From Sedimentisphaerales bacterium (GTDB lineage Bacteria; Planctomycetota; Phycisphaerae; Sedimentisphaerales; Anaerohalosphaeraceae), in NCBI GenBank assembly GCA_028282905.1, contig JANQGW010000183.1, positions 26,507-90,506 on the forward strand: DNA of 64,000 nucleotides, in the 5' to 3' direction. Made by a program: the position numbers and the translations under genes. A model generated the notes under the pieces. It was not told the DNA's origin. It worked only from the letters and a program-made list of their open reading frames with translations, and did not search any database. Below are positions 1 to 9,180 of this stretch, piece by piece. Every line of letters starts with the position of its first letter. The stretch's first letter is position 1.

Positions 1-57
1 TTGGGTATGAGCAAATCTATCAAACAAACCGATTGTCGTGATAAAGGAGTGTTGACG

Positions 58-1317
58 ATGAAGAAATCCGCCTTTATTCTGATTGCAACCTGTGTTGTTC
101 TGATGATTACCGGTTCTCTTTCTGTTCGGCCGGCCGCGGCGGCTGAGACAAGCGGCTACAGCAAGGAAGATCTTGCCAAGGACCAGGAAAAGGGTCAAAA
201 ACTCATTGAAAAGCTGCCGATTGAAGAACTTGGACCGCTGGCGCCAATCGCGATGTCGCCGTTTTTCGGGCTGGCGTGTCTGTCGGGAACGGCTATTTTA
301 ATGCCTTCGGATAATGTGTTTCTGGGCGGCAACGAGGTACTTGATAACTGGCTGGTGTTTTTGCTGTTTAGCGGGCTGGCGGTGGTAACGTCGGTGCCGC
401 GGCTAGTGAGTACGTCGAAGGTGTTTGCCGAGGCGATGGACCGGGTGGAGACGTATGCGGGGATCATCTCGTATGGCGTGATTTTGATGGCGGCCAGCCA
501 GGGACAGAGTGAGCCGGAAGTGGCGGTTTATACGGCGGGTGTGTTTTCGATCACGTATTCGGGGCTGCTGGCGATCGCGGCGGCGGTGAATATTTTCGTT
601 ATTAGTACGGTGCGGCTGTTTTTTGAATTGCTGGTGCTGATTTCGCCGATTCCGACGCTGGACGCGATGTTTGAGTGTGCTAATAAGACGGTTGCGGGGA
701 TTCTGGCGGCGATTTATGCGTTCAATCCGATGCTGGCGTTTACGCTGAATATTATTCTGTTTTTGTTCTGTCTGATAATCTTCCGCTGGGTGAACCGGAG
801 GATCAAGTATCTGAAGGCCGTGCTGCTGGAGCCGTTTTTGCTGGGGCTGGTGCGGCGCCTGCTGGGACGCAGCGGGTACGATCCGGACAAGAGCACGGTC
901 CGCAAGCTGTCGCGTATGATTGGCGGGATTGACCTGGTGGTCCGGTGCTTCCCGATGCGGAAAATGGGCAAGATCAAAGTGAAGGACCGCTGCTATCTGA
1001 CCTTTGCCGCTGATGGGGTGTCGCTGGTGAAGTTTACGCTGCTGAAGCCGCCGCTGGTGAAAAAACTGGATGCGGCAAATCTTTCGAATGATATCGACGA
1101 AGGCCTGCTGGCGTATTCGGTGATGCTGGATACAGACGGCAAGCCGGTGGAACTGGTCTTCGGGCGGGTCTATACGGGCAAACTGGATGAGATCCGAGAA
1201 AAGCTCCGTGCATCCAAGAAAATCCAGCCGGAAATGAAGGCGGAGGCAGAGACAGAAACCCCGCCTGACAATCAGACAATTGAAGAATCCACCGAAGACA
1301 CCGAGGCCGCCGAATAA
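58..1317 (+). CDS. Exported/polytopic membrane protein of unknown function
   Basis: The protein is about 419 residues. It begins with a Sec-type signal sequence (MKKSAFILIATCVVL, ending near an AAAAE cleavage region). Several hydrophobic segments follow, in the regions of SPFFGLACLSGTAIL, NWLVFLLFSGLAVV, YAGIISYGVILM and two or three more up to about residue 260. The C-terminal half is soluble and ends in an acidic tail rich in Glu and Thr. I start it at the ATG at 58 because AAAGGAG lies just upstream at 44-50; an in-frame TTG at base 1 has no such site. The hydrophobic half distantly recalls DUF4126-type membrane proteins, but I cannot assign a function. It is read alone, away from the minus-strand operon that follows. 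Confidence 0.75.
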   Translation: MKKSAFILIATCVVLMITGSLSVRPAAAAETSGYSKEDLAKDQEKGQKLIEKLPIEELGPLAPIAMSPFFGLACLSGTAILMPSDNVFLGGNEVLDNWLVFLLFSGLAVVTSVPRLVSTSKVFAEAMDRVETYAGIISYGVILMAASQGQSEPEVAVYTAGVFSITYSGLLAIAAAVNIFVISTVRLFFELLVLISPIPTLDAMFECANKTVAGILAAIYAFNPMLAFTLNIILFLFCLIIFRWVNRRIKYLKAVLLEPFLLGLVRRLLGRSGYDPDKSTVRKLSRMIGGIDLVVRCFPMRKMGKIKVKDRCYLTFAADGVSLVKFTLLKPPLVKKLDAANLSNDIDEGLLAYSVMLDTDGKPVELVFGRVYTGKLDEIREKLRASKKIQPEMKAEAETETPPDNQTIEESTEDTEAAE

Positions 1318-1469
1318 TTTTGAATGTTGAATTTTTAATTATGAATTGAGAAATCCCGGCTTTACCGAGGAAGCTGAAGCTACTGAGTAATACCAAAGCC
1401 GAGAGGCAGAAATGTGTAATCACCAATACCGTTTCTGTCAAAGAATTTGAAACTGATAGAGCAATCTTC

Positions 1470-1979
1470 GTGAAGAAAAATAAACTCATCTTGACGATTA
1501 CAAGCAGTTGCCTTGTCATTATTGGTTGCCTTATTGCACTGGCAGTTTTTAAAATACTTAATTCTGCGGTACTTAATCCGGAGAAGTTTGAGGAAATATT
1601 TAAAACCAAGCTCACTGAGACTACGCATATCAATGTACGTCCGGTCTGGCTGGACGACCCTGCCGAAGAAGCCAGTGTCATTGTCACAAAGCCGGGAGAT
1701 GAGCATTGCATTTTTACCGAGAGACGACAGGATAAAATTAAAGAACTGATCGAAAGATTTGAAGTACGTCCTTTGGGATACGGCCCTAGTTGTAACTGCG
1801 GCGGCAGCCATGCGTTGGATTTCTATCATGACGAACAATATCTGGCAAGCGTGACGTTACACCACGGTAATGCCTTTCGCGGCCTTGACGGCTGGAAGGG
1901 AAACATTAATTTTACCGATTCCTATGCAACCCTCATCCGTGAGTGGTTTGCTGAATACGATATCACAAACTTAGATTAG
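1470..1979 (+). CDS. Hypothetical protein with N-terminal membrane anchor
   Basis: This 169-residue protein opens with MKKNKLILTITSS and one strong transmembrane segment (roughly residues 6-28), followed by a soluble domain. Visible features include CNCGGSHALDFYHDE and VTLHHG in the C-terminal half. The Cys-Asn-Cys-Gly-Gly stretch could bind a metal, but nothing proves it. The proposed start is a GTG with no convincing ribosome-binding site, so the N-terminus is uncertain. I do not recognise the family. The gene ends about 20 bp before the convergent DUF1080 gene. Confidence 0.6.
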   Translation: MKKNKLILTITSSCLVIIGCLIALAVFKILNSAVLNPEKFEEIFKTKLTETTHINVRPVWLDDPAEEASVIVTKPGDEHCIFTERRQDKIKELIERFEVRPLGYGPSCNCGGSHALDFYHDEQYLASVTLHHGNAFRGLDGWKGNINFTDSYATLIREWFAEYDITNLD

Positions 1980-2002
1980 ACACACCTTTCGCCTACTTAT
2001 TT

Positions 2003-3277
2003 CTATGGGGTTTCCTTGTTGATGGGGATCAAGACGAGGTTTCTGAATTCCATGGGGGAGCCTTCGGACTGTAGGCAGATTTTACCGGGGGTTATCCAGC
2101 ATTCGGTGGCAACATTCTGCACGAGTTCGTTGACTTTCAGTTCGAGGTATTCGCCGTCGAGGGTGATTTCGTACTGGTTCCAGCCGCCGACGGGTTTTTC
2201 GTTGGTCGGGTGCTGTTTGCGGGTGTGTCGGCCCTTGGTGCGGTCGGCGGCGGTTTTCATGGGGAACTTGTCGATGTTCCAGATGTCGCCGGCGGCGCGG
2301 AACTGGCCCTGTGCCTCAATCGACCGCGGCCAGACTTTGTCTTTGCCGACCATGCGCATCAGGACGCCGCCGTTGCCTTTGCCGAGGTGGCGGTGCTGGA
2401 GGCGGAGGATATAGCTGGTATAGTCGGCCTTTGTGCGGATGTAGCCAACGGGTTTGCCCTTGTTGGCTAAGACGGCGGCTTTGACGGACCAAGCGGCTTT
2501 GACCGGATCGGACGAATAGGTCCAGTTGTCGAGATCTTTGCCGTTGAACAGGCGGATGGCTTCGCCGAAGTGGCCGGGCAAATGTTTGACGCGGATGTTT
2601 TTGAACTCGACGGTCATGGGCGGGCCGGAGTGAATCTGCAGTGCGAGCAGGCCTTCCATGAGGCGATTTTTCTTGTCATTGTCGATCAGCTCCATGGTCT
2701 GGAAGCCGTTGAGGTAGTGGACGATGTGGTTGCCGCGGCAGATGATGGTGTATTCGTTCCAGTCTTTGTTTTTGTAGTAGCCGTCTTCGATGAGCTGTTT
2801 TTGATCGGCGATCTGACCGATGACGTTCTTTTTGCCGGCAGCGTCGATTTCCATGATGTCACCGACATTGACCAGCCAGCCGCGGCCCTTTTCGTGGTAG
2901 AGAAAGCCCACCTTGCCGGGCTTGTTTTCGACCTCGGCCTGGTAGCCGGTAATGCGCCAGCGGTCCAGTTCTTTGCTGCGGTACTGGATGCCGGAGTTGC
3001 CGTTTTGGATGCGGAACTGAATCTTGAGGATGAAGTTTTTGAGCGTGCCGCCCCGCCAGATGCAGAAGGTATTGCCTTTCGCTTTGTTTTCGGGTGTGGT
3101 CTGGCCGCGGATGGCGCCATCGACGACGGACCAGAGGCGCGGGTCGCCGTCCCAGCCGGTAAGGTCTTTGCCGTTAAAAATGGATTCAAAGCCGACTTCC
3201 GTTTCGGCGGCCTGGACATTGGCAAAAAGCATAACAGCGCAGGCTGCCGCGATTGTTATCTTGAGCATTCCGTTCAT
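2003..3277 (-). CDS. Secreted double DUF1080 (3-keto-disaccharide hydrolase-like) protein
   Basis: A Sec signal peptide (MLKITIAAACAVMLFANVQA) precedes two consecutive DUF1080 domains. The first, about residues 28-230, has FNGKDLTGWDG, GNSGIQYRS and the EFKNIRVKHL end motif. The second, about residues 240-420, has FNGKDLDNWTY, GNGGVLMRMV and EFRNLVLIP. DUF1080 is a concanavalin-like jelly-roll fold, and some characterised members act on 3-keto-glycosides. The substrate here is not known. It is the last gene of a four-gene minus-strand operon and is preceded by a GGAGAAA ribosome-binding site. Tandem duplication of the domain in one chain is common in planctomycetes. Confidence 0.85.
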   Translation of the reverse strand: MNGMLKITIAAACAVMLFANVQAAETEVGFESIFNGKDLTGWDGDPRLWSVVDGAIRGQTTPENKAKGNTFCIWRGGTLKNFILKIQFRIQNGNSGIQYRSKELDRWRITGYQAEVENKPGKVGFLYHEKGRGWLVNVGDIMEIDAAGKKNVIGQIADQKQLIEDGYYKNKDWNEYTIICRGNHIVHYLNGFQTMELIDNDKKNRLMEGLLALQIHSGPPMTVEFKNIRVKHLPGHFGEAIRLFNGKDLDNWTYSSDPVKAAWSVKAAVLANKGKPVGYIRTKADYTSYILRLQHRHLGKGNGGVLMRMVGKDKVWPRSIEAQGQFRAAGDIWNIDKFPMKTAADRTKGRHTRKQHPTNEKPVGGWNQYEITLDGEYLELKVNELVQNVATECWITPGKICLQSEGSPMEFRNLVLIPINKETP

Positions 3278-3310
3278 TTTGTTTCTCCCTTTTCCTTTTA
3301 GTGTTTGCTT

Positions 3311-5779
3311 TTATGACTTGCCGCGGCCGGCGGTTTGCGCTGTCGCTTTTACGGGCGAGTCTGCGGCGACGATTTCGACGGGGAAGGCGCTGATGACGCC
3401 CATGGGGTCGCGGCGTTTTTTGCCGGTGACTTTACCGTTTTTGTCTTTGGGGATGTATTCGCGGATGGTTTCGAGAATCACATTGGTTGCGGAAGCAGCG
3501 GCTTCTTTGTCGGCCTTAAGGGTAATGACAAATCCATCCGGTATTGCTTTGACGCCTTCGACGGCGAGGCCTTTGGGGCCCTGCTGGACCTGCAACTGGA
3601 GTTCTTTATAGAAGCCGCGTTTGGGGGCTTTGATGTTGACTTTTGCCGAGCCGCCGGGGGTAATCTTGACGGGTTTGGTCGGTACCTGGACGGCGGGCAT
3701 TCGCCAGCGGGTTTTGGGGACGATGGCGATGAGCTTTTCGCTGGGGACCAGGTGGCGGTAGAGAAACGCCTGCATCCGGTCGTCAGCGGCGATGACGGGC
3801 CGGGTGACGGTGTCAACCGTGCCCAGCAGTTTTAATTCGACGGGTTTGCCGAGGGGCTTGGGCGGCGACTGGAGTGTCATGCCGATGCGGTCGCAGCCGG
3901 CGGGGATGGTGCCGCCGTTGAGCTTGAAGCCGGCGGGGGCGTTTTTGAGCGACACATTGATCGGGCCGTCGTAGCCGTTTTTGCGCAGGACGTGCATGGT
4001 GACCGGAACGACCGAGCCGGCGGGCATCATCAGGCTGGACGGTGTCATGCGTAACGCGAAGTCCGGCTGTTTGGGGCCGATGTGCAGGCGGTAGGCGAAG
4101 GCATCGCCTCCGTGACGCTGTGTGTCGGCGAGTTGGACATAGTAGGTTCCGGCCTTTGGAAGTTTGGCAGTCACGAAGGAATCGGCATGGTGGGTGGTCA
4201 GGCCGACGATATCCTTGTGGAGATGGACATCCTTGACGACATAGTCATCGTTCCAGGCGACGACTTTGCCGGAGGCATCGGTGATGCGCAATAGCGCATC
4301 GAGCGGCGAATTGAGGCGGCGGGCGAAGACTTCGGCGCAGATCTCATCGCCGGCTTTTGCGGTGAATCGGAACACGTCCATATCGCCGGCGGTGTCGATG
4401 CGTCCGTTGACAATCATCGGCAGTGTGACGGCCTGGGCAGTTTTGGTGTCGTTGTTGGATTCCTTTTCAAGGCATTCAGCGCCTTCGCTAACGGCGAATG
4501 GGACGGCGTTGGAAGCGTGTCCGCCAACCATGCAGGCGGCTTTTCGGATGCCGATAGTATCGGTGGTCAGCGGTATCTGTTGGGTGTCGAGATTCCACCC
4601 GTCAATCGTGGCAGAGACCTTCGCGTTTTCACGGGCGCCTAATGGGAACATCTGCGTGATAAACGGCAGCTCTCCGACGGCGACACGATAGACAAAATCC
4701 TCGCGGCCGCGGTAGATCGAGTCGCGGATTTCGAGTTCGTAGCCGCCGTCGCGGGTGATTTCATAATACATCACCGGGTCCGGGTCAAAGCGGAAGTCAT
4801 CGGCGAAGGCGACCTCGGTGCCGCTGGCGGTGTAGAGGGTTACAGTGGCCTGAAACCAGCCGGGGACGGCGTCGGCCAGATAGGGAATCAGGCTGCGGGC
4901 GTGGGTCTGGATGACGAGCTTTTGGCCTTTCTTGGCATAGAAGCGGAAGCGATCCACGTCGCCGGGACGGATTTGGCCGTTCAGAACTGCCGGCAGTTGG
5001 ATGGGTTTGGGCCGGGGCAGATTCGGCAGGTCACGGATTTTTTCGTAGGCCGAAGTGTCGTTTGGTTCCAGTTCGTAACGCTCGGGCAGCGTGGAGACGT
5101 GAAAGACCAGCGGGCTGGTCAGGCCGTCGCGGGTCTGGATGCGCAATTCGCGAAAGCCCGGTTCGGCGTCGGCGTCAATCGTAATCTCCAGCAACACAGC
5201 TTCGGCTAATTGGCGGTTCTGCTGGAGTTTGCTTCGCGGCATAAACATCTGGTCGGCGATATGCGCCAATTCACGCAGGCTCTTTTCTTCGAGGTCTTCG
5301 AGCAGCGGGTGGTTGGGCAATTTGACCGGCGGTTTTTCTTCGGTTTTGGTGTCTTTTGCGTCCTTGTCTTTGGCGGCATCGGTTTTTGAAGCGGGTGTTT
5401 TTTTATCGGCTGCCTTTCGGGCCGGGGGCTTTCTCTTTGGCGAGCGTTTATTGGCTCCCATAATCTCGGCGCGAATAGGGGCGGGCAGCTCGGCGATGCG
5501 TTTTTCACGCAGTTCCTTGAGCTGCCGCTGGAGTTCCCGTCGCTGATCGCCGCTTAGATTTGTGGTGCCCCGCATCTGTTTGACGACTTTGGCGGTAACG
5601 CCTTCGCCGGAGATAATGACACGGTTGGCACCGCGCAGAAACTGGCCGCCGGCGGTGACCTGAACGACCGTGCCCTGCTGACCGCCGGCCGGGTAGAGGT
5701 AGCCGATCTGAGATTTGTTGGCCCAGGCAACGCTTACTAAGGCCATCAACACTAATAATATAGTTTTCATTTTTGTCAT
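3311..5779 (-). CDS. Secreted PPC-domain (pre-peptidase C-terminal) protein
   Basis: An exported protein of about 822 residues with an N-terminal signal (MKTILLVLMALVSVAWA). Residues about 105-165 form a low-complexity linker rich in Lys, Ala, Asp and Pro. Repeated beta-rich pre-peptidase-type domains follow, marked by DVDRFRFYAKKGQKLVIQTHA and later GDMDVFRFTAKAGDEICAE. The start at ATG 5779 is chosen because AGGAG sits six bases upstream; a TTG two codons earlier and an ATG at 5770 are alternatives. Proteins of this layout are nearly always encoded beside DUF1501 and DUF1553 genes in planctomycetes, as here. The biochemical role is unknown; the domains are usually taken as adhesive or protein-targeting. 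Confidence 0.82.
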   Translation of the reverse strand: MTKMKTILLVLMALVSVAWANKSQIGYLYPAGGQQGTVVQVTAGGQFLRGANRVIISGEGVTAKVVKQMRGTTNLSGDQRRELQRQLKELREKRIAELPAPIRAEIMGANKRSPKRKPPARKAADKKTPASKTDAAKDKDAKDTKTEEKPPVKLPNHPLLEDLEEKSLRELAHIADQMFMPRSKLQQNRQLAEAVLLEITIDADAEPGFRELRIQTRDGLTSPLVFHVSTLPERYELEPNDTSAYEKIRDLPNLPRPKPIQLPAVLNGQIRPGDVDRFRFYAKKGQKLVIQTHARSLIPYLADAVPGWFQATVTLYTASGTEVAFADDFRFDPDPVMYYEITRDGGYELEIRDSIYRGREDFVYRVAVGELPFITQMFPLGARENAKVSATIDGWNLDTQQIPLTTDTIGIRKAACMVGGHASNAVPFAVSEGAECLEKESNNDTKTAQAVTLPMIVNGRIDTAGDMDVFRFTAKAGDEICAEVFARRLNSPLDALLRITDASGKVVAWNDDYVVKDVHLHKDIVGLTTHHADSFVTAKLPKAGTYYVQLADTQRHGGDAFAYRLHIGPKQPDFALRMTPSSLMMPAGSVVPVTMHVLRKNGYDGPINVSLKNAPAGFKLNGGTIPAGCDRIGMTLQSPPKPLGKPVELKLLGTVDTVTRPVIAADDRMQAFLYRHLVPSEKLIAIVPKTRWRMPAVQVPTKPVKITPGGSAKVNIKAPKRGFYKELQLQVQQGPKGLAVEGVKAIPDGFVITLKADKEAAASATNVILETIREYIPKDKNGKVTGKKRRDPMGVISAFPVEIVAADSPVKATAQTAGRGKS

Positions 5780-5854
5780 AACCAACTCCTGCCCAAACGG
5801 ACTGATCGGTCGCTTGAAAGTTTTGATTTCTTAGCTCATAGTTTTCAGTTCTGG

Positions 5855-5874
5855 ATTCCCGCCTTCGCGGGAAT
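5855..5874. repeat. Perfect 8-bp stem intergenic hairpin
   Basis: ATTCCCGC and GCGGGAAT form a perfect 8-bp inverted repeat around a CTTC loop, between the PPC gene and the DUF1501 gene. There is no T-tract on either side, so it is more likely a REP-like element or mRNA-stability hairpin than a terminator. The sequence resembles the core of the longer dispersed repeats found at 11464, 14291 and 17761. Confidence 0.6.
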
Positions 5875-5926
5875 AACAAAGGGACACAGAAATGACAAAA
5901 CATGTGAGCATGATATATCACTCCGC

Positions 5927-7246
5927 TTACATAATTTCTTTTAATCGACTGTCGGCAGACTTGGCAGCCATGACTTTCAGGTCCAGTCCGCGTGGGTTGG
6001 GCAGCGGCCCGTCCGGGTCAATGCCAAGCTGGGTATAGAGGCTGCCGATCAAATCTTCCGGATAAACCGGACGTTCGGCGACCTCGGTACCGTTTTCGCT
6101 GGATTTACCAACGACGTTACCACCTTTGAAGCCGCCGCCGGCCAGAACGGAACAAAAACACTTGCCATAATGCGAGCGACCGCCGTTCCAAGGCGGTGCC
6201 CACTGGACTTTTGGGCCGCGTCCGAATTCACCGCCCCACCAGACAATCGTGCTATCCAGCAGGCCACGTTGGGAAAGGTCTTCCAGCAGGGTCGCAAAGC
6301 CACGGTCCATTTCGGGCAGCTTGCGGTCCATTATCTGGAAGTGCTGTTTGTGGGTATCCCAACCGTTATAGTTAATCGTAATATACGGGACGCCGTGTTC
6401 GACAAGCCGTCGGGCCATCAGGCAGGACTGGCCGAAGGTGTTGCGGCCGTAACGGTCACGGACGTCAGCTTTTTCGGTGTTCAGGTCGAAGAGTTTCCGG
6501 GCGTCGCCGAGCATCATCTTGTAGGCCTCGTCCTGGGCCTGGTCAAACTGATCGAACTGTTCGTTATCGCCCATCGTCTGGCCCAGTGTATCCAGCTTAC
6601 CCAATAACTCACGGCGGGCCTGCTGACGTTTGTCAGAAACGCCGCGGGCGATAATGCCTTCGACGACAAACGGGTTCTGGTTCGGGTCACCACCCGTAGA
6701 GAACGGCTTGTGCTTGGGGCCGAGGAAGCCGGCCTCGGAGAAGCGACCCTGCGGGCGGGTCAAGACGATGTACGGCGGCACGACGCCTTTGTAGCCGTGT
6801 TTGTAGCCTTTGAACAGCGAGACCACTGCACCGGCACAGGGATAGACGAGCCGGCCGGGTTCGTGGCCAGTCTGGACACGGTAAGAAGCGGTTTCGTGGC
6901 CGTTAATGCCGTGGGTCATGCTGCGGATAATCGAGTACTTGTCGGCCTGTTTGGCCAGCATCGGAAGCAATTGGCCGATGCGAATGCCGTCAACATTTGT
7001 GGCAATCGGCTTGTTGAGCGGGCCAGTGTAGTCCTCGCCCGCCTCGGGCTTGGGATCGAAAGTGTCGAGATGGCATGGGCCGCCCCACATCCAGATCTGG
7101 ATGACGGATTTGGCTTTGGCCTTCAAGGGTATCGGTTTGGCCAGCAGCTGATGCGGTTCGATGATCGAGACCCCGCCGGCGGCCAGCAGGCCACACTTGA
7201 TCAAATCGCGTCGACTCAGGCCATTTGTTTTGTGTTTTTGTTTCAT
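5927..7246 (-). CDS. DUF1501 sulfatase-like protein, Tat-exported
   Basis: The protein is 439 residues. The N-terminus has a twin-arginine signal (SRRDLIKCGLLAAGG), so it is probably exported folded through Tat. The DUF1501 body shows the family's typical stretches: WMWGGPCHLDTFDPKP, SMTHGINGHETASYRVQTGHEPG and WWGGEFGRGP. DUF1501 belongs to the alkaline phosphatase/sulfatase-like superfamily, but no activity has been shown for the family, and I see no classical formylglycine CxPxR motif. GAGGAGAAAATAACG precedes the ATG. It sits between the DUF1553 and PPC genes in the usual planctomycete order. Confidence 0.9.
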   Translation of the reverse strand: MKQKHKTNGLSRRDLIKCGLLAAGGVSIIEPHQLLAKPIPLKAKAKSVIQIWMWGGPCHLDTFDPKPEAGEDYTGPLNKPIATNVDGIRIGQLLPMLAKQADKYSIIRSMTHGINGHETASYRVQTGHEPGRLVYPCAGAVVSLFKGYKHGYKGVVPPYIVLTRPQGRFSEAGFLGPKHKPFSTGGDPNQNPFVVEGIIARGVSDKRQQARRELLGKLDTLGQTMGDNEQFDQFDQAQDEAYKMMLGDARKLFDLNTEKADVRDRYGRNTFGQSCLMARRLVEHGVPYITINYNGWDTHKQHFQIMDRKLPEMDRGFATLLEDLSQRGLLDSTIVWWGGEFGRGPKVQWAPPWNGGRSHYGKCFCSVLAGGGFKGGNVVGKSSENGTEVAERPVYPEDLIGSLYTQLGIDPDGPLPNPRGLDLKVMAAKSADSRLKEIM

Positions 7247-7277
7247 CGTTATTTTCTCCTCTGGATATCTCGCGAGA

Positions 7278-8873
7278 TTAATGGCGATACAAAAATTCCT
7301 TTGAGTTCATCAGTGCCCAGGTGACATCTACCGCAGCCTGTGTCGAGTTAATACCGGGGGTTTTGGCATACTCTTCAACCGCGGCCAATTCCTCTTTGGT
7401 CGGGTAGCGTGACAGCACGAGCAGGTAGAGGTCTTTGATGAGTTTTTCACGGTTGCCTCTGGCGCTTCGCATCACTTGCTTGAGCCGCCAGCTTCGTTCG
7501 ATTTTCGTTTGGATATGCGTAGAGTTGAGCATGTGACGCCGCTGGGTGTCGGTGGGCTTTTGGCTGCGTTCGGATTCGAGGCCGGTATCGCGCGAGGGGC
7601 GGCCGAACATTTCGAGAAACTGGCTGGTGATGCTGCCATCGGCCAGGTTAATCGTGCGGTGCTCTTCCGGGATAAACGTAAACGGTTCGGGAATCGGGCT
7701 GGAATAGCGTTCGCGTGTGCCGGAAATCCAGCAAAGTGCGTCAATCAGTACCTCGGCGTCCAATTGGCGAACAGGGTAACAGGCGAATAATTCTTCGGCT
7801 TTGGGGTTGTCGGTCTGGGGGACGGATGACTGCTGATAGGTCCGCGAATTGAGAATCAGGGTCATAACATGCTGAAGGTCGTAGTTGGATTTGACCAGCT
7901 CTTTTTCCAGAAAGGCCAGTACCTGCGGGTGAACGGACTTGTTGTCGGGGCGGATGTCATCGGGTTCGTGAATCAGGCCGCGGCCCAGCAGCCAGGACCA
8001 GAGGCGGTTGACGATGTTGCGGGCAAAGTACGGGTTGTCGGCAGTGATCAACCAGTCGGCGAAGACGACGCGCGGATCCTGGTCGGGACTGATGCGGACG
8101 GTCTTGCCATCGGGGAAGGTCGCTTTGATCGTGTCGGTCGGGGTCGGGTCGAGATAGATGATTTCTTCTTTCCATTCGGCGGTGCCTTTGTAGGCGACGC
8201 GTGAGAAGAAAACTTCCATCTGTTTTTGCTTGTCGTCGGGCCAGTTTTCCAGCCGGGTTCCCATCAGTGTCAGGCCGACAGCGTGGGCGATGGTTGAAGG
8301 CTCTTTGCCCTGAATCGCACGGTAGAAGTTGACCTGCGGGACGCGGAAGTTGCTGCCGCTGGCGGTCAGCAGTTCGCGGGCAAACTGGTCATACGGCATA
8401 TTGCTGCTCATGGCATCGTGAATCCAGCGGTGATAGGCCTGGACGGCGTTGGGCCAGAGGTTGATCGGAAACTCGGCCTTGACCCGCAGCAGGTCGCACC
8501 ATTTCAGCGTCCAGTAGTCGGCGTATTCGGGCTTTTTTAACAGTGATTTGATGAGCATCTTACGCTTTTCGGGGCGGGGATTTTCCAGAAACTTTCGAAC
8601 TTCCTCCGGGGCGGGCAGTGTGCCCGTGACATCCAGATAGACCCGGCGAATAAAGACCGCATCGGCGCAGAGATTGGCGGGGGCAATATTTTGTTGCTTG
8701 AGGGAGGCCATCACCAAATTATCTATCTGGTTTTGCGGTTTGGGTCTTCCGCTGATGTCGAAGGGGTAGGCGGTTGCCGCCTGAAGCCGGCCGGCGGCCA
8801 AGACGGTGAAAGACAGGAGAATTACCAACATTCGCAAGCCGGAATGAGCGTTTAAACGACAAATCTTGACCAT
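7278..8873 (-). CDS. DUF1549/DUF1553 exported protein
   Basis: A signal-like hydrophobic stretch (MLVILLSFTVLAAG) is followed by a DUF1549 domain (FIRRVYLDVTGTLPAPEEVRKFL, about residues 65-250) and a DUF1553 domain (FARNIVNRLWSWLLGRGL to the C-terminal FLYRH, about residues 280-531). Many planctomycete relatives also carry a haem-binding CxxCH cytochrome-like domain; this short form does not. It heads the four-gene operon with DUF1501, PPC and DUF1080 proteins. The operon product is thought to be cell-surface, but its role is unknown. The ribosome-binding site is weak. Confidence 0.9.
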   Translation of the reverse strand: MVKICRLNAHSGLRMLVILLSFTVLAAGRLQAATAYPFDISGRPKPQNQIDNLVMASLKQQNIAPANLCADAVFIRRVYLDVTGTLPAPEEVRKFLENPRPEKRKMLIKSLLKKPEYADYWTLKWCDLLRVKAEFPINLWPNAVQAYHRWIHDAMSSNMPYDQFARELLTASGSNFRVPQVNFYRAIQGKEPSTIAHAVGLTLMGTRLENWPDDKQKQMEVFFSRVAYKGTAEWKEEIIYLDPTPTDTIKATFPDGKTVRISPDQDPRVVFADWLITADNPYFARNIVNRLWSWLLGRGLIHEPDDIRPDNKSVHPQVLAFLEKELVKSNYDLQHVMTLILNSRTYQQSSVPQTDNPKAEELFACYPVRQLDAEVLIDALCWISGTRERYSSPIPEPFTFIPEEHRTINLADGSITSQFLEMFGRPSRDTGLESERSQKPTDTQRRHMLNSTHIQTKIERSWRLKQVMRSARGNREKLIKDLYLLVLSRYPTKEELAAVEEYAKTPGINSTQAAVDVTWALMNSKEFLYRH

Positions 8874-9180
8874 TTTCTTGGTGCTTTCAAATGGAGGCCC
8901 GGATACTATTTATTACTATCTATAATAACAAAAGCGTTCATTTTTTTATTGCAAAAAATCACCAAAAGGATACAGCAAAACCATTGATTTTCGGAAAAAA
9001 TACAGGAAAAACACCTATCCTGCAATTTTTCCGGAATTTCCTGCGTCTTTACAGGTGATTTCAGGAGAAGAACGTGCTATAAGGGCGGTCTATTTAGGGC
9101 CGACGCCTTTAAAACGCTTGCTATTGGACCCAAAATGGGGTGGAATTATAAACATATATTAAATCGGTATCGTATTGAAT
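8874..9180. other. Divergent intergenic region, no gene seen
   Basis: About 300 bp of AT-rich sequence separates the minus-strand DUF1553 operon from the plus-strand chorismatase-like gene. It must hold both promoters. I see AT-rich candidates on each side but no pair of -35/-10 boxes good enough to call, and no small open reading frame worth reporting. Confidence 0.6.

Noticed and set aside
2570..3301. Long plus-strand open frame of 243 codons opposite the DUF1080 gene
   Set aside because: It is the antisense shadow of a well-supported coding gene and its translation is a low-complexity Val/Ala/Asp/Phe string.
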